From: Salinibacterium xinjiangense
GTDB lineage: Bacteria; Actinomycetota; Actinomycetes; Actinomycetales; Microbacteriaceae
DNA length: 64,000 nucleotides
Assembly (NCBI RefSeq): GCF_014645015.1
Contig: NZ_BMLC01000003.1
Location: forward strand, 245,109 to 309,108
Direction: 5' to 3'
Shown: in pieces, positions 16,976-25,008 of the stretch
How the letters are laid out: the number at the start of each line of letters is the position of its first letter
Numbering within the stretch: the first letter of the stretch is position 1
Translations under genes and position numbers: made by a program
Notes under the pieces: generated by a model
Database searches by the model: none
Seen by the model: the letters and a program-made list of their open reading frames with translations, nothing else
What the model was told of the DNA's origin: nothing

Positions 16976-17899
16976 CTACCGCTCGTCGAGCGGCAGCAGG
17001 ATTCCCTTCACCGACGGGTCGGTCGCGAGGAACTCCTGCACGGCCGGGTCCTGGAAGGCCGCGATGAGCTTCTTGATGTTGGCGGTGTCGGCGTAGTCGC
17101 TGCCGATCGTGAGCTGGCCGGCGAAGTCGTCCGGTGCGGCGGGGGCGAAGATTTGCTGCTTGAGTGGGATCTTCGCGGCGAGGTAGTACTCGGTGTACCC
17201 GGCGGCGGCATCGATGTCGGGCAGTGCGCGCGACTGGGCGGCGAAGTCGAGCAGCACGAACTTCAGGTTTTTCGGATTCGACGCGATGTCGTCCTGGGTC
17301 GCGGTGCCGGCGGTTGCGCCGTCCTTGAGGGTGATGAGCCCGGCGTTCTCGAGCAGCCATAGCCCCTGTGCCTCGTTGGCGGGGTCGGAGTAGAGCGAGA
17401 TGGTGGCGCCATCCGGGATCTCCTCGACGCTGCCCCACTTCTCGGACCACAGCCCGAAGCCCCACCGGAAGACCGGTGTCGCCGCCGTCTCCCGGAAGTC
17501 GGGGTTGGCCTCGAGCACCTGGCTCAGCCAGAGCTTGTGCTGGTAGATCGTGCCGGCGACCTCGCCCTCGCTCACCGCACGGTTGATCGTGTTGCTGTCG
17601 GAGAGTCCCTTGAAGGCGACCGTGATCCCATAGTCGGCGGCCACGTTCTCGGCGACGAACTTTACGAGGGCCTGCTCGGCCGCGTTGCCCTCCGCCGTCG
17701 CGATGACGAGCGTGGCGCCGGCGACCTCGTTCGGCGAGACGCTCGGATTGAGCAGCGGGATGCCGATCGCGGCGGCGACCGCGACGACGGCCGCCGAGGC
17801 GCCGGCGATCCAGGGCCAGCGGCGGCGCGTCTTGAGCTCGAAGCCGTGCGGCTCGTCGGGGTCCTGCGAGGTGGGTTTGGTGATCGTGTCTTGGGACAT
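16976..17899 (-). CDS. metQ: MetQ/NlpA-family methionine-binding protein, membrane-anchored
   Basis: The substrate-binding component of a D/L-methionine ABC importer, 307 residues. After a charged N-terminus (KTRRRWP) there is one transmembrane helix, IAGASAAVVAVAAAIGIPLL, then the NlpA-type fold (AGATLVIATAEGNAAEQALV). The family signatures NPKNLKFVLLDFAAQSRALPD and GSDYADTANIKKLIAAFQDP are present. Unlike most MetQ proteins there is no lipobox cysteine, so it is probably held by its uncleaved N-terminal helix. It is the last gene of the metN-metI-metQ operon, 131 bases after metI. Confidence 0.85.
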   Translation of the reverse strand: MSQDTITKPTSQDPDEPHGFELKTRRRWPWIAGASAAVVAVAAAIGIPLLNPSVSPNEVAGATLVIATAEGNAAEQALVKFVAENVAADYGITVAFKGLSDSNTINRAVSEGEVAGTIYQHKLWLSQVLEANPDFRETAATPVFRWGFGLWSEKWGSVEEIPDGATISLYSDPANEAQGLWLLENAGLITLKDGATAGTATQDDIASNPKNLKFVLLDFAAQSRALPDIDAAAGYTEYYLAAKIPLKQQIFAPAAPDDFAGQLTIGSDYADTANIKKLIAAFQDPAVQEFLATDPSVKGILLPLDER

Positions 17900-18030
17900 G
17901 GTGTTTCCTTTCGAGGTGCTGGGGTCGTGGTGACGCAGTGGGGTGAACGGGCGGGTGGGCAGGGTCGAGCGGATGCCGGGTGGGCAGGCTCATGCCAGGC
18001 AAGGGTGGTTCGGTGGAAGCGTCCCCGCGC

Positions 18031-18798
18031 TCAGCCTGGGACGGGCATCGACTTCGCGCGCCTCGGCTGGCGCTCGCGTGCGTGCGGCGTCGCCAGTCGC
18101 ACGAGCCGGTCTCCGAGCAGCTGCACCGTGGCGACCGTCGCGACGAGGATGATGATCGTCGCGAGCATGACGGTGTTGTCGAAGCGCTGATAGCCGTAGG
18201 TCACCGCCACGTATCCGATGCCGCCGGCGCCGATCGTGCCGGCGATCGCCGAATACTCGATCATCGCGATCGTGTTGATCGTGAGCCCGCCGATGATCGC
18301 GGGCAGCGCCTCGCTCAACTGCGCGGTGCGGACGATCTGCAGAGGCGACGCCCCGGACGCCCTCGCGACCCGCACGAGCGTGGGCGATACGCCACGTAGC
18401 GAGTTCTCGACAATGCGGGTGAAGAACGCGATCCCGGCGATCACCATCGGCACGACGGCCGCGGCGATGCCGATGTTGGTTCCGGTGATGAAGCGCGTGA
18501 ACGGAACGATCGACGCCATCAGGATGAGGAACGGCAGCGACCGGCCGATGCTGACGATCCAGCTGATCGACTGGTGCAGCGCGGGGTTCTCGAATAGGCC
18601 GCCACGCGCGAGGTTGTGCACGAGCGCACCAAGCGGCACCCCGACCAGCACGACGATGACCATGACGATGCCGACCATGATGAGGGTGTCGATCAGCGCC
18701 GGGAACACGAGCGCCGGAATCTCGGCGATCGGCACGTTGTTGTTCGTCGGCAGGGCCGTGCGGATGCCGGTGGCGAGCACGCTCAGGGCAGCGCTCAT
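18031..18798 (-). CDS. metI: Methionine ABC transporter permease MetI
   Basis: A 255-residue permease with five or more membrane helices (ALIDTLIMVGIVMVIVVLVG, ISWIVSIGRSLPFLILMAS and others). The cytoplasmic coupling loop SNSLRGVSP...RASGASPLQIVR and the IEYSAIAGTIGAGGIGYVAV segment are characteristic of MetI. It forms the membrane channel for methionine import with MetN and MetQ. Its ATG overlaps the metN stop by four bases. The C-terminus is arginine-rich. Confidence 0.9.
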   Translation of the reverse strand: MSAALSVLATGIRTALPTNNNVPIAEIPALVFPALIDTLIMVGIVMVIVVLVGVPLGALVHNLARGGLFENPALHQSISWIVSIGRSLPFLILMASIVPFTRFITGTNIGIAAAVVPMVIAGIAFFTRIVENSLRGVSPTLVRVARASGASPLQIVRTAQLSEALPAIIGGLTINTIAMIEYSAIAGTIGAGGIGYVAVTYGYQRFDNTVMLATIIILVATVATVQLLGDRLVRLATPHARERQPRRAKSMPVPG

Positions 18799-19943
18799 AC
18801 GACACGCTCCAGTGCGGGCGCGGTGGACGAGATTGAGGCCGCCGGGGCTGTGTCGCCTGCCGCGGCCGGGGCGGACGCATCCGCGGACGTCGAACGCCCG
18901 CCATCCGAGGTCCTCGAAGATTCCTCCGCCGACCGGTCGGCCAGAGCCGCAGCCTCCGGATCCTCGGGCACGGGCCGGGCATCCAGCCCCAGGCGGCGGG
19001 CCGTCTCGATAAGCAGGGCCGGGTCGACCGCGCGCACGCCGATGCTCGCGTGCCCGACCGTCTGGCCGGCGACGGTCTCGATCGACGCGCCAAGCACGGA
19101 GACCGGGGCATCGAGCTCGCTGGCCAGCCGTAGCACCCAGTCGGCCGGCACCGCGCCGGAGGTGTAGCTCACGAACCAGTGCGTCTCGCCCAGCTGCGGT
19201 GTGGCGTGCGGGCGGGCCGGGCGGAGGGCGCGGCCGAGGGCGGATGCCGGGTCGCGCAGCAGGTCGACGATGCGCCCGGACTCGACGATGTGGCCGTGGT
19301 CGAGTCGGGCGACGGCGTCCGCAACCTGGAGCACGGTGTCCATCTCGTGGGTGATGAACAGGATGGAGAGGTCGAGGTCGTCACGAAGCTCCTTGAGCAG
19401 GGAGACGATGGATGCCGTCGACTCGGGGTCGAGGCCGGATGTCGCCTCATCGGAGAGCAGCACCTGGGGGCGCAACGCGAGCGCGCGGGCGATGCCGACG
19501 CGCTGGCGCTGGCCGCCGGAGAGCTGGTGCGGGTAGTGTCCGGCGCGGTCGGAGAGCCCGACGCGGTCGAGCAATTCGGCGACGCGGCGCTTCGCCTCGG
19601 CGGTGGTGACGCCGAGGTATTCGAGCGGCAGCGCGACATTCTGGGCGGCCGTGCGACGGCTGTAGAGGCCGTCAGACTGGAAGATCGTTCCGATGCGGCG
19701 GCGGGCCGCGCGCAGCTGGCGCTCGCCGAGCTGGGAGAGGTTCTCGCCGTTGACAAGCACCGAACCGGACGTGGGTCGCTCGAGCAGGTTGACGCACTGC
19801 GCGAGGGTCGACTTGCCGGCGCCGCTCGGTCCGACGACGGCGAAGATCTCGCCGGCGTCGACGCGGAAGTCGAGCCGGTCGAGGACGACCGTCGCCTTGT
19901 CGCCGTGACCGTAGACCTTGGTCAGTTGTTCGATGCTGATCAT
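18795..19943 (-). CDS. metN: Methionine ABC transporter ATP-binding protein MetN
   Basis: A 382-residue ATPase. Walker A is GPSGAGKST at about residues 39-47, the signature LSGGQRQRVGIARAL follows, and Walker B is VLLSDEATSGLDPEST, with the switch histidine in FITHEMDTV. The C-terminal NIL domain (about residues 255-330), which binds methionine and inhibits transport when it is plentiful, begins near THWFVSYTSGAVPADWVL. The final 60 residues are a low-complexity Ala/Ser/Asp-rich extension. Start 19943 (MISIEQLTKVYGHGDK) matches family members. It heads the operon. Confidence 0.93.
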   Translation of the reverse strand: MISIEQLTKVYGHGDKATVVLDRLDFRVDAGEIFAVVGPSGAGKSTLAQCVNLLERPTSGSVLVNGENLSQLGERQLRAARRRIGTIFQSDGLYSRRTAAQNVALPLEYLGVTTAEAKRRVAELLDRVGLSDRAGHYPHQLSGGQRQRVGIARALALRPQVLLSDEATSGLDPESTASIVSLLKELRDDLDLSILFITHEMDTVLQVADAVARLDHGHIVESGRIVDLLRDPASALGRALRPARPHATPQLGETHWFVSYTSGAVPADWVLRLASELDAPVSVLGASIETVAGQTVGHASIGVRAVDPALLIETARRLGLDARPVPEDPEAAALADRSAEESSRTSDGGRSTSADASAPAAAGDTAPAASISSTAPALERVV

Positions 19944-20033
19944 GGCCGTGAGCCTATTGTCGGCGCGGCTCGGCACCTAACCGCGGCGAAACAATGTTGC
20001 GTCGCGTGACGATGTGTGACGCGAACGACTTCC

Positions 20034-20122
20034 GCTGGTTGAGCAGGTCTCGGAGCGATCGTCTCGAAATCAGAAGATGCGGCGGAGTTTCGACTCGTGC
20101 CAGAGCGCGTTGCTCAACCAGC
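20034..20122. repeat. REP-like intergenic inverted repeat
   Basis: Perfect 12-base arms GCTGGTTGAGCA (20034-20045) and TGCTCAACCAGC (20111-20122) enclose GGTCTCGGAGCGATCGTCTC. From general knowledge, similar GGTTGAG...GTCTCGAAA intergenic units are common in Microbacteriaceae genomes. It lies between the metN start and the end of the HNH pseudogene, whose frame now runs through it. Confidence 0.65.
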
Positions 20123-20289
20123 AGAAAACAGCCCAGTGGTCGTGGTGGTCTCGGTACGGGAAGTTTCCCGCCGCGCTTGGGTTTGCGGCTGGGGTCGATG
20201 CTCGCTGGTGGCGTGAACCAGCGCACGTTGTCGACGACCTGCACGCTCCAGCCTCTATGGATCACGTGGTGGTGGCCGGTGCAGAGCAG

Positions 20290-20304
20290 CGTCCCGTTGT
20301 CGAT
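20290..20304. repeat. 15-bp direct repeat, left side of DUF4062 insert
   Basis: CGTCCCGTTGTCGAT is identical to 21630-21644. On the minus strand both encode Ile-Asp-Asn-Gly-Thr of the HNH protein, as expected if a 15-bp target was duplicated on insertion. Confidence 0.85.
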
Positions 20305-20401
20305 AATTTGCTAACACGACCCCCAACCCTGGCCTGTGGTGAGGGTATCCATCAATGCCGGCGCCTCCGGCGGCAGCTCCGCAGCCTTCCGCATGGCACA
20401 G

Positions 20402-20530
20402 AGGATGCCGCTGTTGTCGCCATCCCGGCGGGCAGCGTCCACGATGGTCTGTCGCGGGATGATGCGCCTTCGGCGCCTAATTCGTTGCCTTCAATCGCCT
20501 TACCGGGCTCCCGAGTTACGTTGCTCATTC
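20402..20530. repeat. 129-bp direct repeat, copy 2
   Basis: Identical to 16565-16693 over 129 bases, same orientation. This copy lies inside the segment inserted in the HNH gene, just after the DUF4062 gene. Its minus strand stays open with high-GC third positions and runs on as CAMRKAAELPPEAPALMDTL, possibly a lost gene's end. Confidence 0.95.
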
Positions 20531-20556
20531 GAGTGAAGAGGCGGCTTCGCCGCTGC

Positions 20557-21549
20557 TCAAGTTGCATATATCGAAGTGGTCGATTTCTCATACTCGAGAA
20601 CATCGTCCAACTTGAGCCCAGACAATTCGAGAATCTCCCCAAGTTCGTCTCGAAGCTGTTCGTACGTGCTTGTCATTTGGCGGCGCCTAGCGTTGGTGAC
20701 TGCTCCTGAACTTGAGATTATGTACTGCGTCTCAGTGTCCTCAGGGCCCCCGTATTCTCCGATTACTTTGCCCTGTGCCATTGCGCACTCTTCAACTGTG
20801 GGCCACCGCAACACCTGGCCCGGGGTTGGGCTCCCGCCGAAGTACTGAAAATCTCCTATAACCGAGTTGCCGATCATGGCTTGAAGCAGATTCACGTATA
20901 CCCGGTCCATCTGCGTTCCAACAGATCGGAGGATCTGAGAGGCGATTAGCTCCACACGCGTGTTCACGCTCGTGAGCACCGCTAGTGTGTCGACCACCTG
21001 GGCCTCGCGTGAGTTGCTGGAGAGGTGATCGTGCATCATTCCCGCCCACTGCGCTCGCAAATAGTTCTCTATGTCCGAGATCGTCCGAAATGGCACGAGC
21101 GCATTGTTCTCAGTCTGAGTGCGAACAGAATCGATGAACTCGAAAATTTTCACGCTATCGGCATTGGGAAACTTCATTTTGGCTAACGCTTCAGGCGAAC
21201 CTAGGTTCGCCTGATAAACGGCATAGTCACTCAACGTCGATTGCTCAACCAAGGCAAAGACTGGCACCTTGTCCTTCACCGCCCGCTGGTATTCGGCATT
21301 AGTCACCGATTCGCTGGACCCTGGCAGTGCCATGCCGTAACGTCCACCAATCAGCAGAATAAGTATGTTCGCATTTGATACTTCCTGGAGGCAGGATTCC
21401 GCGGCCGTTGTCTTCGGGTTGTAGTAAACCGCGCCAGCCTCACTCAAAACTGAAATGTACCCAAACTGTTCAATGAATCGCTTGAGCGACTCCCGGGCGT
21501 AGCGAAGATCGTAGAAAGTTGAGCTAACGAAAACCGTGGGAGCTGCCAT
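20557..21549 (-). CDS. DUF4062-domain protein (TIR-like fold, putative defence)
   Basis: A 330-residue protein. The N-terminal 100 residues are DUF4062: TVFVSSTFYDLRYARESLKR, then FGYISVLSEAGAVYYNP, and ILILLIGGRYGMAL with SVTNAEYQRAVKDKVPVFAL. DUF4062 is a TIR-like, nucleotide-binding-type fold often found at the N-terminus of anti-phage and NTPase proteins. The C-terminal 200 residues are helical and unrecognised, with no NTPase motif. A strong GGGAGG lies eight bases before the ATG at 21549, which decides the start. The gene is visibly richer in A+T (one 60-base line is 53% GC) than its neighbours. It sits alone in an insert inside an HNH pseudogene, suggesting transfer. Confidence 0.8.
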   Translation of the reverse strand: MAAPTVFVSSTFYDLRYARESLKRFIEQFGYISVLSEAGAVYYNPKTTAAESCLQEVSNANILILLIGGRYGMALPGSSESVTNAEYQRAVKDKVPVFALVEQSTLSDYAVYQANLGSPEALAKMKFPNADSVKIFEFIDSVRTQTENNALVPFRTISDIENYLRAQWAGMMHDHLSSNSREAQVVDTLAVLTSVNTRVELIASQILRSVGTQMDRVYVNLLQAMIGNSVIGDFQYFGGSPTPGQVLRWPTVEECAMAQGKVIGEYGGPEDTETQYIISSSGAVTNARRRQMTSTYEQLRDELGEILELSGLKLDDVLEYEKSTTSIYAT

Positions 21550-21629
21550 GAGGTAATCCTCCCATTCACCAGACCAGTCGACGGAGCACACACGCAATGC
21601 GCGATTCTGCACAGGTCCTATTGGCGACT

Positions 21630-21644
21630 CGTCCCGTTGTCGAT
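21630..21644. repeat. 15-bp direct repeat, right side of DUF4062 insert
   Basis: Second copy of CGTCCCGTTGTCGAT. The distance between copies is 1,340 bp. Bases outside the 15-mer differ on each side. Confidence 0.85.
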
Positions 21645-22952
21645 GTTGGTCTTACCGCGGTCGGCGAACTCTTTCACGTGGTGGGCGTGGCACCAATTCG
21701 GTGGTGCGTGACAGCCGTTCCAGATGCATCCGCCGTCTACTGCGGCAAGCGCGAGCCGTTGCTGACGGCTGAACAATCGTTGGGTGCGGCCCAGCTTGAG
21801 CACTTCACCGTGTGACCCGAGCGTGAGGATTTTTATGCCGCCGTCACAGGCCTGCTCTCGGATGCTGGCGGTCGAGACCGGCTCTTCGACATCATCGAGC
21901 CAGCCGACCCCCGAACCGCTGTCGAGATCACTCAACCTGATCGCCGCCACCACGGCGGTGAGGCTTCGCATGATGCCGGGTTGCCCTTCCGACGATCGCA
22001 CGCCGGCTGAGAGCAGCCCCATGATGACGTCGAACTGTTTCTGCTCGAGGGTGCGCGGGTCGCGCGCCGCGCCGGTCAGTCAGTGTTTCGGCATCGGCGG
22101 GCGCATCCTGCACGTCGAGGAAGCGTGGCGCGACGTTCGGACCGGCTCGTTCGGCGAGAGCCGCTTTCAGGAGGGCCGCGTTGGCGGGGTCGGCGTAGCC
22201 ACCGAATCGGGTCAGTCCATGCTCATCTCGGCCGATCCAGAACGCGCGGCGCGTGTGCAGCACGTCGGCACGCGGCTCGGCCCCGTCGGGATCGAGCAGT
22301 TCGCGCCACACTCGCGCCTGCACGGCGAGCAGGTCTGCCGGAAGCGTGAGCCCCGCCTCGACGAGGGCCGATTCGGCGACCTGGAGGCGCTCGGGTAGGG
22401 CGTGGCGTTGCGCCGCCTGCGCGAGCATGTGGATGATGGCACTCGCGGCATCCACTCCGAGGTGGCCGGAGACGATCGCGCCAGCCACCACCGGGAACTC
22501 GGCGGGCATGATTTGCCCGTCGAGGCACACTCGGGCGCGGATGGCGCGACCGAGCTTCACCCGCCGACTGGCCTCGCGCTGCTACACGAGCGTCAGCTTC
22601 TCCAGGAGTTGGATGCCTCGAGTCTCACCCAGTCGTTGCGCGAGGCCCGACTGTCCGAGTTCGTGGCGCGAGCGCTCGTCTACTTCGGCAGCGGCCAGTG
22701 CCTGCAGTGCGTCGGTCAGTCGACCCATCCCTTCGACTTCGCGGGTGAGATCGAGCAGCTCCATGTCTCCGGAGCCGACCATACCGTCGCGCGCGACATC
22801 GGCGAGCATCGAGCCCACCCTGTCGAGAACCTGCGCTGCTTCGGTCAGGGCCATACTCTCGCAGCAGCCACCGACATTGCATTTATCCGAGTCAGAAGGT
22901 GAATAGTGCTGTGGATAAACCCGAAGTGTTGGCGTTGTTGAGAAGTAGAGCC

Positions 22953-23375
22953 CTAGACGTCGTATCTGTCCGGCTCTGGCCCCACCCGGAACGAGCGCCC
23001 ACTCAGGGAGGTGGGATTCACGCGAACGTACGTATATTTGAGCGTCGGAATCCACGGCGTCAGGGGAAGCGTATCTGCCCGGTCGATCTCGGCCTGGTGG
23101 TCGAGTCGCGCGGCCGATCCTTTCACGACGACACTCCACGCTGTCGTATCGTCGTAGCCGTCGATCTCAAACGCAACTCTGGCATTCACGGTCAACTCCA
23201 CGAGTTTGGTGCCGGCGGCAGTCCTGAACAGCAGGCTCCCATCGTCCACGATGTAGTTCACCGGAAAGATGTCGAGCTCACCTGCGGCAGCCACCGCGAG
23301 CCGCCCCATCGGTGTCTTGTCCAGCAGCACCCACATCTCGGGTTCGTTCAATGCGATGACCTGCGCCTCGTCCAC
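22953..23375 (-). CDS. Pyridoxamine 5'-phosphate oxidase-like flavin-binding protein
   Basis: A 140-residue split-barrel protein. MGRLAVAAAGELDIFPVNYI and GSLLFRTAAGTKLVEL are the usual core of the PPOX-like family that binds FMN or F420, followed by ARVAFEIDGYDDTTAWSVVVKG. The substrate is unknown. The GTG at 23375 was chosen because GGAAGGAG lies four bases upstream. It is transcribed away from rpsO. Its partner cofactor cannot be told from sequence, although actinobacteria commonly use F420. Confidence 0.78.
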   Translation of the reverse strand: MDEAQVIALNEPEMWVLLDKTPMGRLAVAAAGELDIFPVNYIVDDGSLLFRTAAGTKLVELTVNARVAFEIDGYDDTTAWSVVVKGSAARLDHQAEIDRADTLPLTPWIPTLKYTYVRVNPTSLSGRSFRVGPEPDRYDV

Positions 23376-23579
23376 GATTCTCCTTCCGGGCCAGCCCCGT
23401 TGCCGGCACCTCCAGTAGACCCGCCCTGATGCGGATGGTGACAGGGCCGAAAGGCCCAAAATCAACACCCAACCCATGCCTCTGCTAACGTAAGGGGTTG
23501 CCGTCTAACGGCCGCGGATCAAGAGAGCTCCCTCACTTCGAGGTGGGCGCCGCGCAACGAGGAGAAAGGGGATCACCTT

Positions 23580-23849
23580 ATGGCTTTAGAAGCCAGTGTC
23601 AAGAAGGCGATCATCGACGAGTACGCTACCCACCCAGGTGACACGGGTTCCCCCGAGGTCCAGGTTGCGATGATGACTCGTCGCATCAAGGATCTGACGG
23701 AGCACCTCAAGGAGCACAAGCACGACCACCACTCACGTCGTGGTCTGCTGCTGCTCGTTGGCCAGCGTCGTCGCCTGTTGGGCTATCTCCAGGACATTGA
23801 CATCACGCGTTACCGCGTGCTGATCGAGCGTCTCGGACTGCGTCGCTAA
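23580..23849 (+). CDS. rpsO: 30S ribosomal protein S15
   Basis: An 89-residue protein of standard S15 length. It contains [40 protein letters not shown] and [20 protein letters not shown], the 16S rRNA-binding residues. S15 binds the central domain of 16S rRNA early in 30S assembly. GAGGAGAAAGGGG precedes the ATG. In most actinobacteria rpsO lies close to pnp; here about 7 kb separates them. A strong intrinsic terminator follows. Confidence 0.98.
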   Translation: MALEASVKKAIIDEYATHPGDTGSPEVQVAMMTRRIKDLTEHLKEHKHDHHSRRGLLLLVGQRRRLLGYLQDIDITRYRVLIERLGLRR

Positions 23850-23866
23850 TCGCGTCGAACTTGACG

Positions 23867-23900
23867 AACGGGCCGTCACCTACGGGTGGCGGCCCGTTTT
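23867..23900 (+). terminator. rpsO intrinsic terminator
   Basis: Arms AACGGGCCGTCACC and GGTGGCGGCCCGTT form a long GC-rich stem with a short loop, ending in TTTT. It lies 17 bases after rpsO and abuts the stop of the convergent HdeD gene, so it may serve both strands. Confidence 0.9.
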
Positions 23901-23903
23901 ACG

Positions 23904-24485
23904 TTAAGCGGCCGTCTTCGACTTGCTGGGAAGTGTCAGCAGGGTGGTGGCGCTGACGACGATGAGCAGTATGCCGCCAATCGAGACGAGCGCGAGCACG
24001 CCGGCTGCGGGCAGCACGAACATCGCCACTCCGGCCGCGATCGACACGATGCCACTCACCCAGCCAAACCACCGTGGATGAATCGTTCCACGCACCCCTC
24101 CGGCGAGGTCGACGATTCCTTCGAGGATCCAGCCGGCGCCGATGACGATCGCGAGCACCACGAGGGACTGGAACGGGTTGGAGAGGCAGATGATGCCGGC
24201 GACCATGATGAGCAGCCCGAGAAGACCGGACAACCATCTCATCGAGGTGCCGAGTCCGTCGGCCACGAACGCAGCGGTGATGCGGAACAGGCCAGACGCG
24301 ATCAGGTAGATGCCGAACACAATGGCGACCGTCAGCAATGACGCGCCAGGGAAGAGAATCGCAACGATCCCGAGCACGAGCCCGATGACCGCCACCGCCA
24401 CGAGTTGCCCGCGGTGCACCCTGAGCATTCCGGGGAGCATGGAGCCTGGTGCGGCTGTGTCTGTCGCTGTGTCTGGGTTGGTCAT
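23904..24485 (-). CDS. HdeD-family membrane protein (DUF308)
   Basis: A 193-residue membrane protein with six hydrophobic helices in three pairs, such as LVAVAVIGLVLGIVAILFPG, AIVFGIYLIASGLFRITAAF and LSGLLGLLIMVAGIICL. The repeated LGxxxhhxPxxsl-type pattern is that of HdeD, named for acid resistance in E. coli, although its biochemical role is unknown. About 30 hydrophilic residues precede the first helix. It converges on rpsO. Confidence 0.85.
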   Translation of the reverse strand: MTNPDTATDTAAPGSMLPGMLRVHRGQLVAVAVIGLVLGIVAILFPGASLLTVAIVFGIYLIASGLFRITAAFVADGLGTSMRWLSGLLGLLIMVAGIICLSNPFQSLVVLAIVIGAGWILEGIVDLAGGVRGTIHPRWFGWVSGIVSIAAGVAMFVLPAAGVLALVSIGGILLIVVSATTLLTLPSKSKTAA

Positions 24486-24597
24486 GGCTGTCTTCCCGGT
24501 TGTGGCGCGAATCTGCGTGCGTCCTCATCTTTGCAGCTACCGCATTCGTCCCGTGGGGGCTTGCTTTACCGCCGCCGTGACTCGTTAGTGTCGGGTC

Positions 24598-24999
24598 ATG
24601 ACCTCATCCGCAAAACTCCTCGCTCTCGGCAGCGAGCGCTTCGTCTCGCTGACGACATTTCGCAGATCCGGCGTCGGCGTCTCCACGCCCGTGTGGATCG
24701 CTCGCGACGGCGACTCCCTTGTCGTGACCACCCCGGCCAGCAGCGGCAAGGTCAAGCGGCTTCGCAACAGTTCACGGGTGCAGCTCCAGCCCTGCAACCG
24801 TATGGGGAAGGTGGCTGTGGGCTTCAGCCCGATCGAGGCTAGCGCTCAAATTCAGGATGACTCCGCTGTGGTCGAGCGTCTCGGCGACGTGTTCCTCGCG
24901 AAGTTCAGGCTCGAGTACCGCATCTTGATGTTCATCGAACGCCGGGCGAAGGATGGCCAGAAGCAACGGGTGATGTTGAAGATCACCGACGACGCGTAG
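24598..24999 (+). CDS. PPOX-class F420-dependent oxidoreductase
   Basis: A 133-residue split-barrel protein. RFVSLTTFRRSGVGVSTPVW is the usual opening of F420-dependent PPOX enzymes, followed by DSLVVTTPASSGKVKRLRNS, the phosphate-binding region, and SRVQLQPCNRMGKVAVG. FLAKFRLEYRILMFIERR completes the barrel. F420 specificity is inferred from the family. Only nine bases separate it from the downstream quinone oxidoreductase gene, so the two probably form a redox pair in one transcript. Confidence 0.83.
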   Translation: MTSSAKLLALGSERFVSLTTFRRSGVGVSTPVWIARDGDSLVVTTPASSGKVKRLRNSSRVQLQPCNRMGKVAVGFSPIEASAQIQDDSAVVERLGDVFLAKFRLEYRILMFIERRAKDGQKQRVMLKITDDA

Positions 25000-25008
25000 T
25001 TTAGATAT

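Larger units (their letters stand above)
20147..22854 (-). pseudogene. DUF222/13E12-family HNH endonuclease gene, interrupted and frameshifted
   Basis: The minus strand from 22854 encodes MALTEAAQVLDRVGSMLADV and the DUF222 domain. A TAG at 22582-22584 interrupts the frame (EKLTLV*QREASRRVKLGRA). The frame continues through LPADLLAVQARVWRELLDPD and RAFWIGRDEHGLTRFGGYAD. It then shifts at a CTGA duplication (22076-22083) and resumes as DPRTLEQKQFDVIMGLLSAG. The HNH site is GCIWNGCHAPPNWCHAHHVK. At the IDNGT codons the gene is split by about 1.34 kb, and it resumes at 20304 with LLCTGHHHVIHRGWSVQVVD to KLPVPRP. No stop remains near the native end; the frame stays open to 19954. Inactive. Confidence 0.85.

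Noticed and set aside
16561-17067. Plus-strand open frame covering repeat copy 1 and the metQ end
   Set aside because: It runs antisense through metQ, its first part is the 129-bp repeat, and it has no ribosome binding site or recognisable domain.
20305-21629. Classical transposon for the DUF4062 insert
   Set aside because: No terminal inverted repeats and no transposase or integrase gene are present, so the mechanism is left open.
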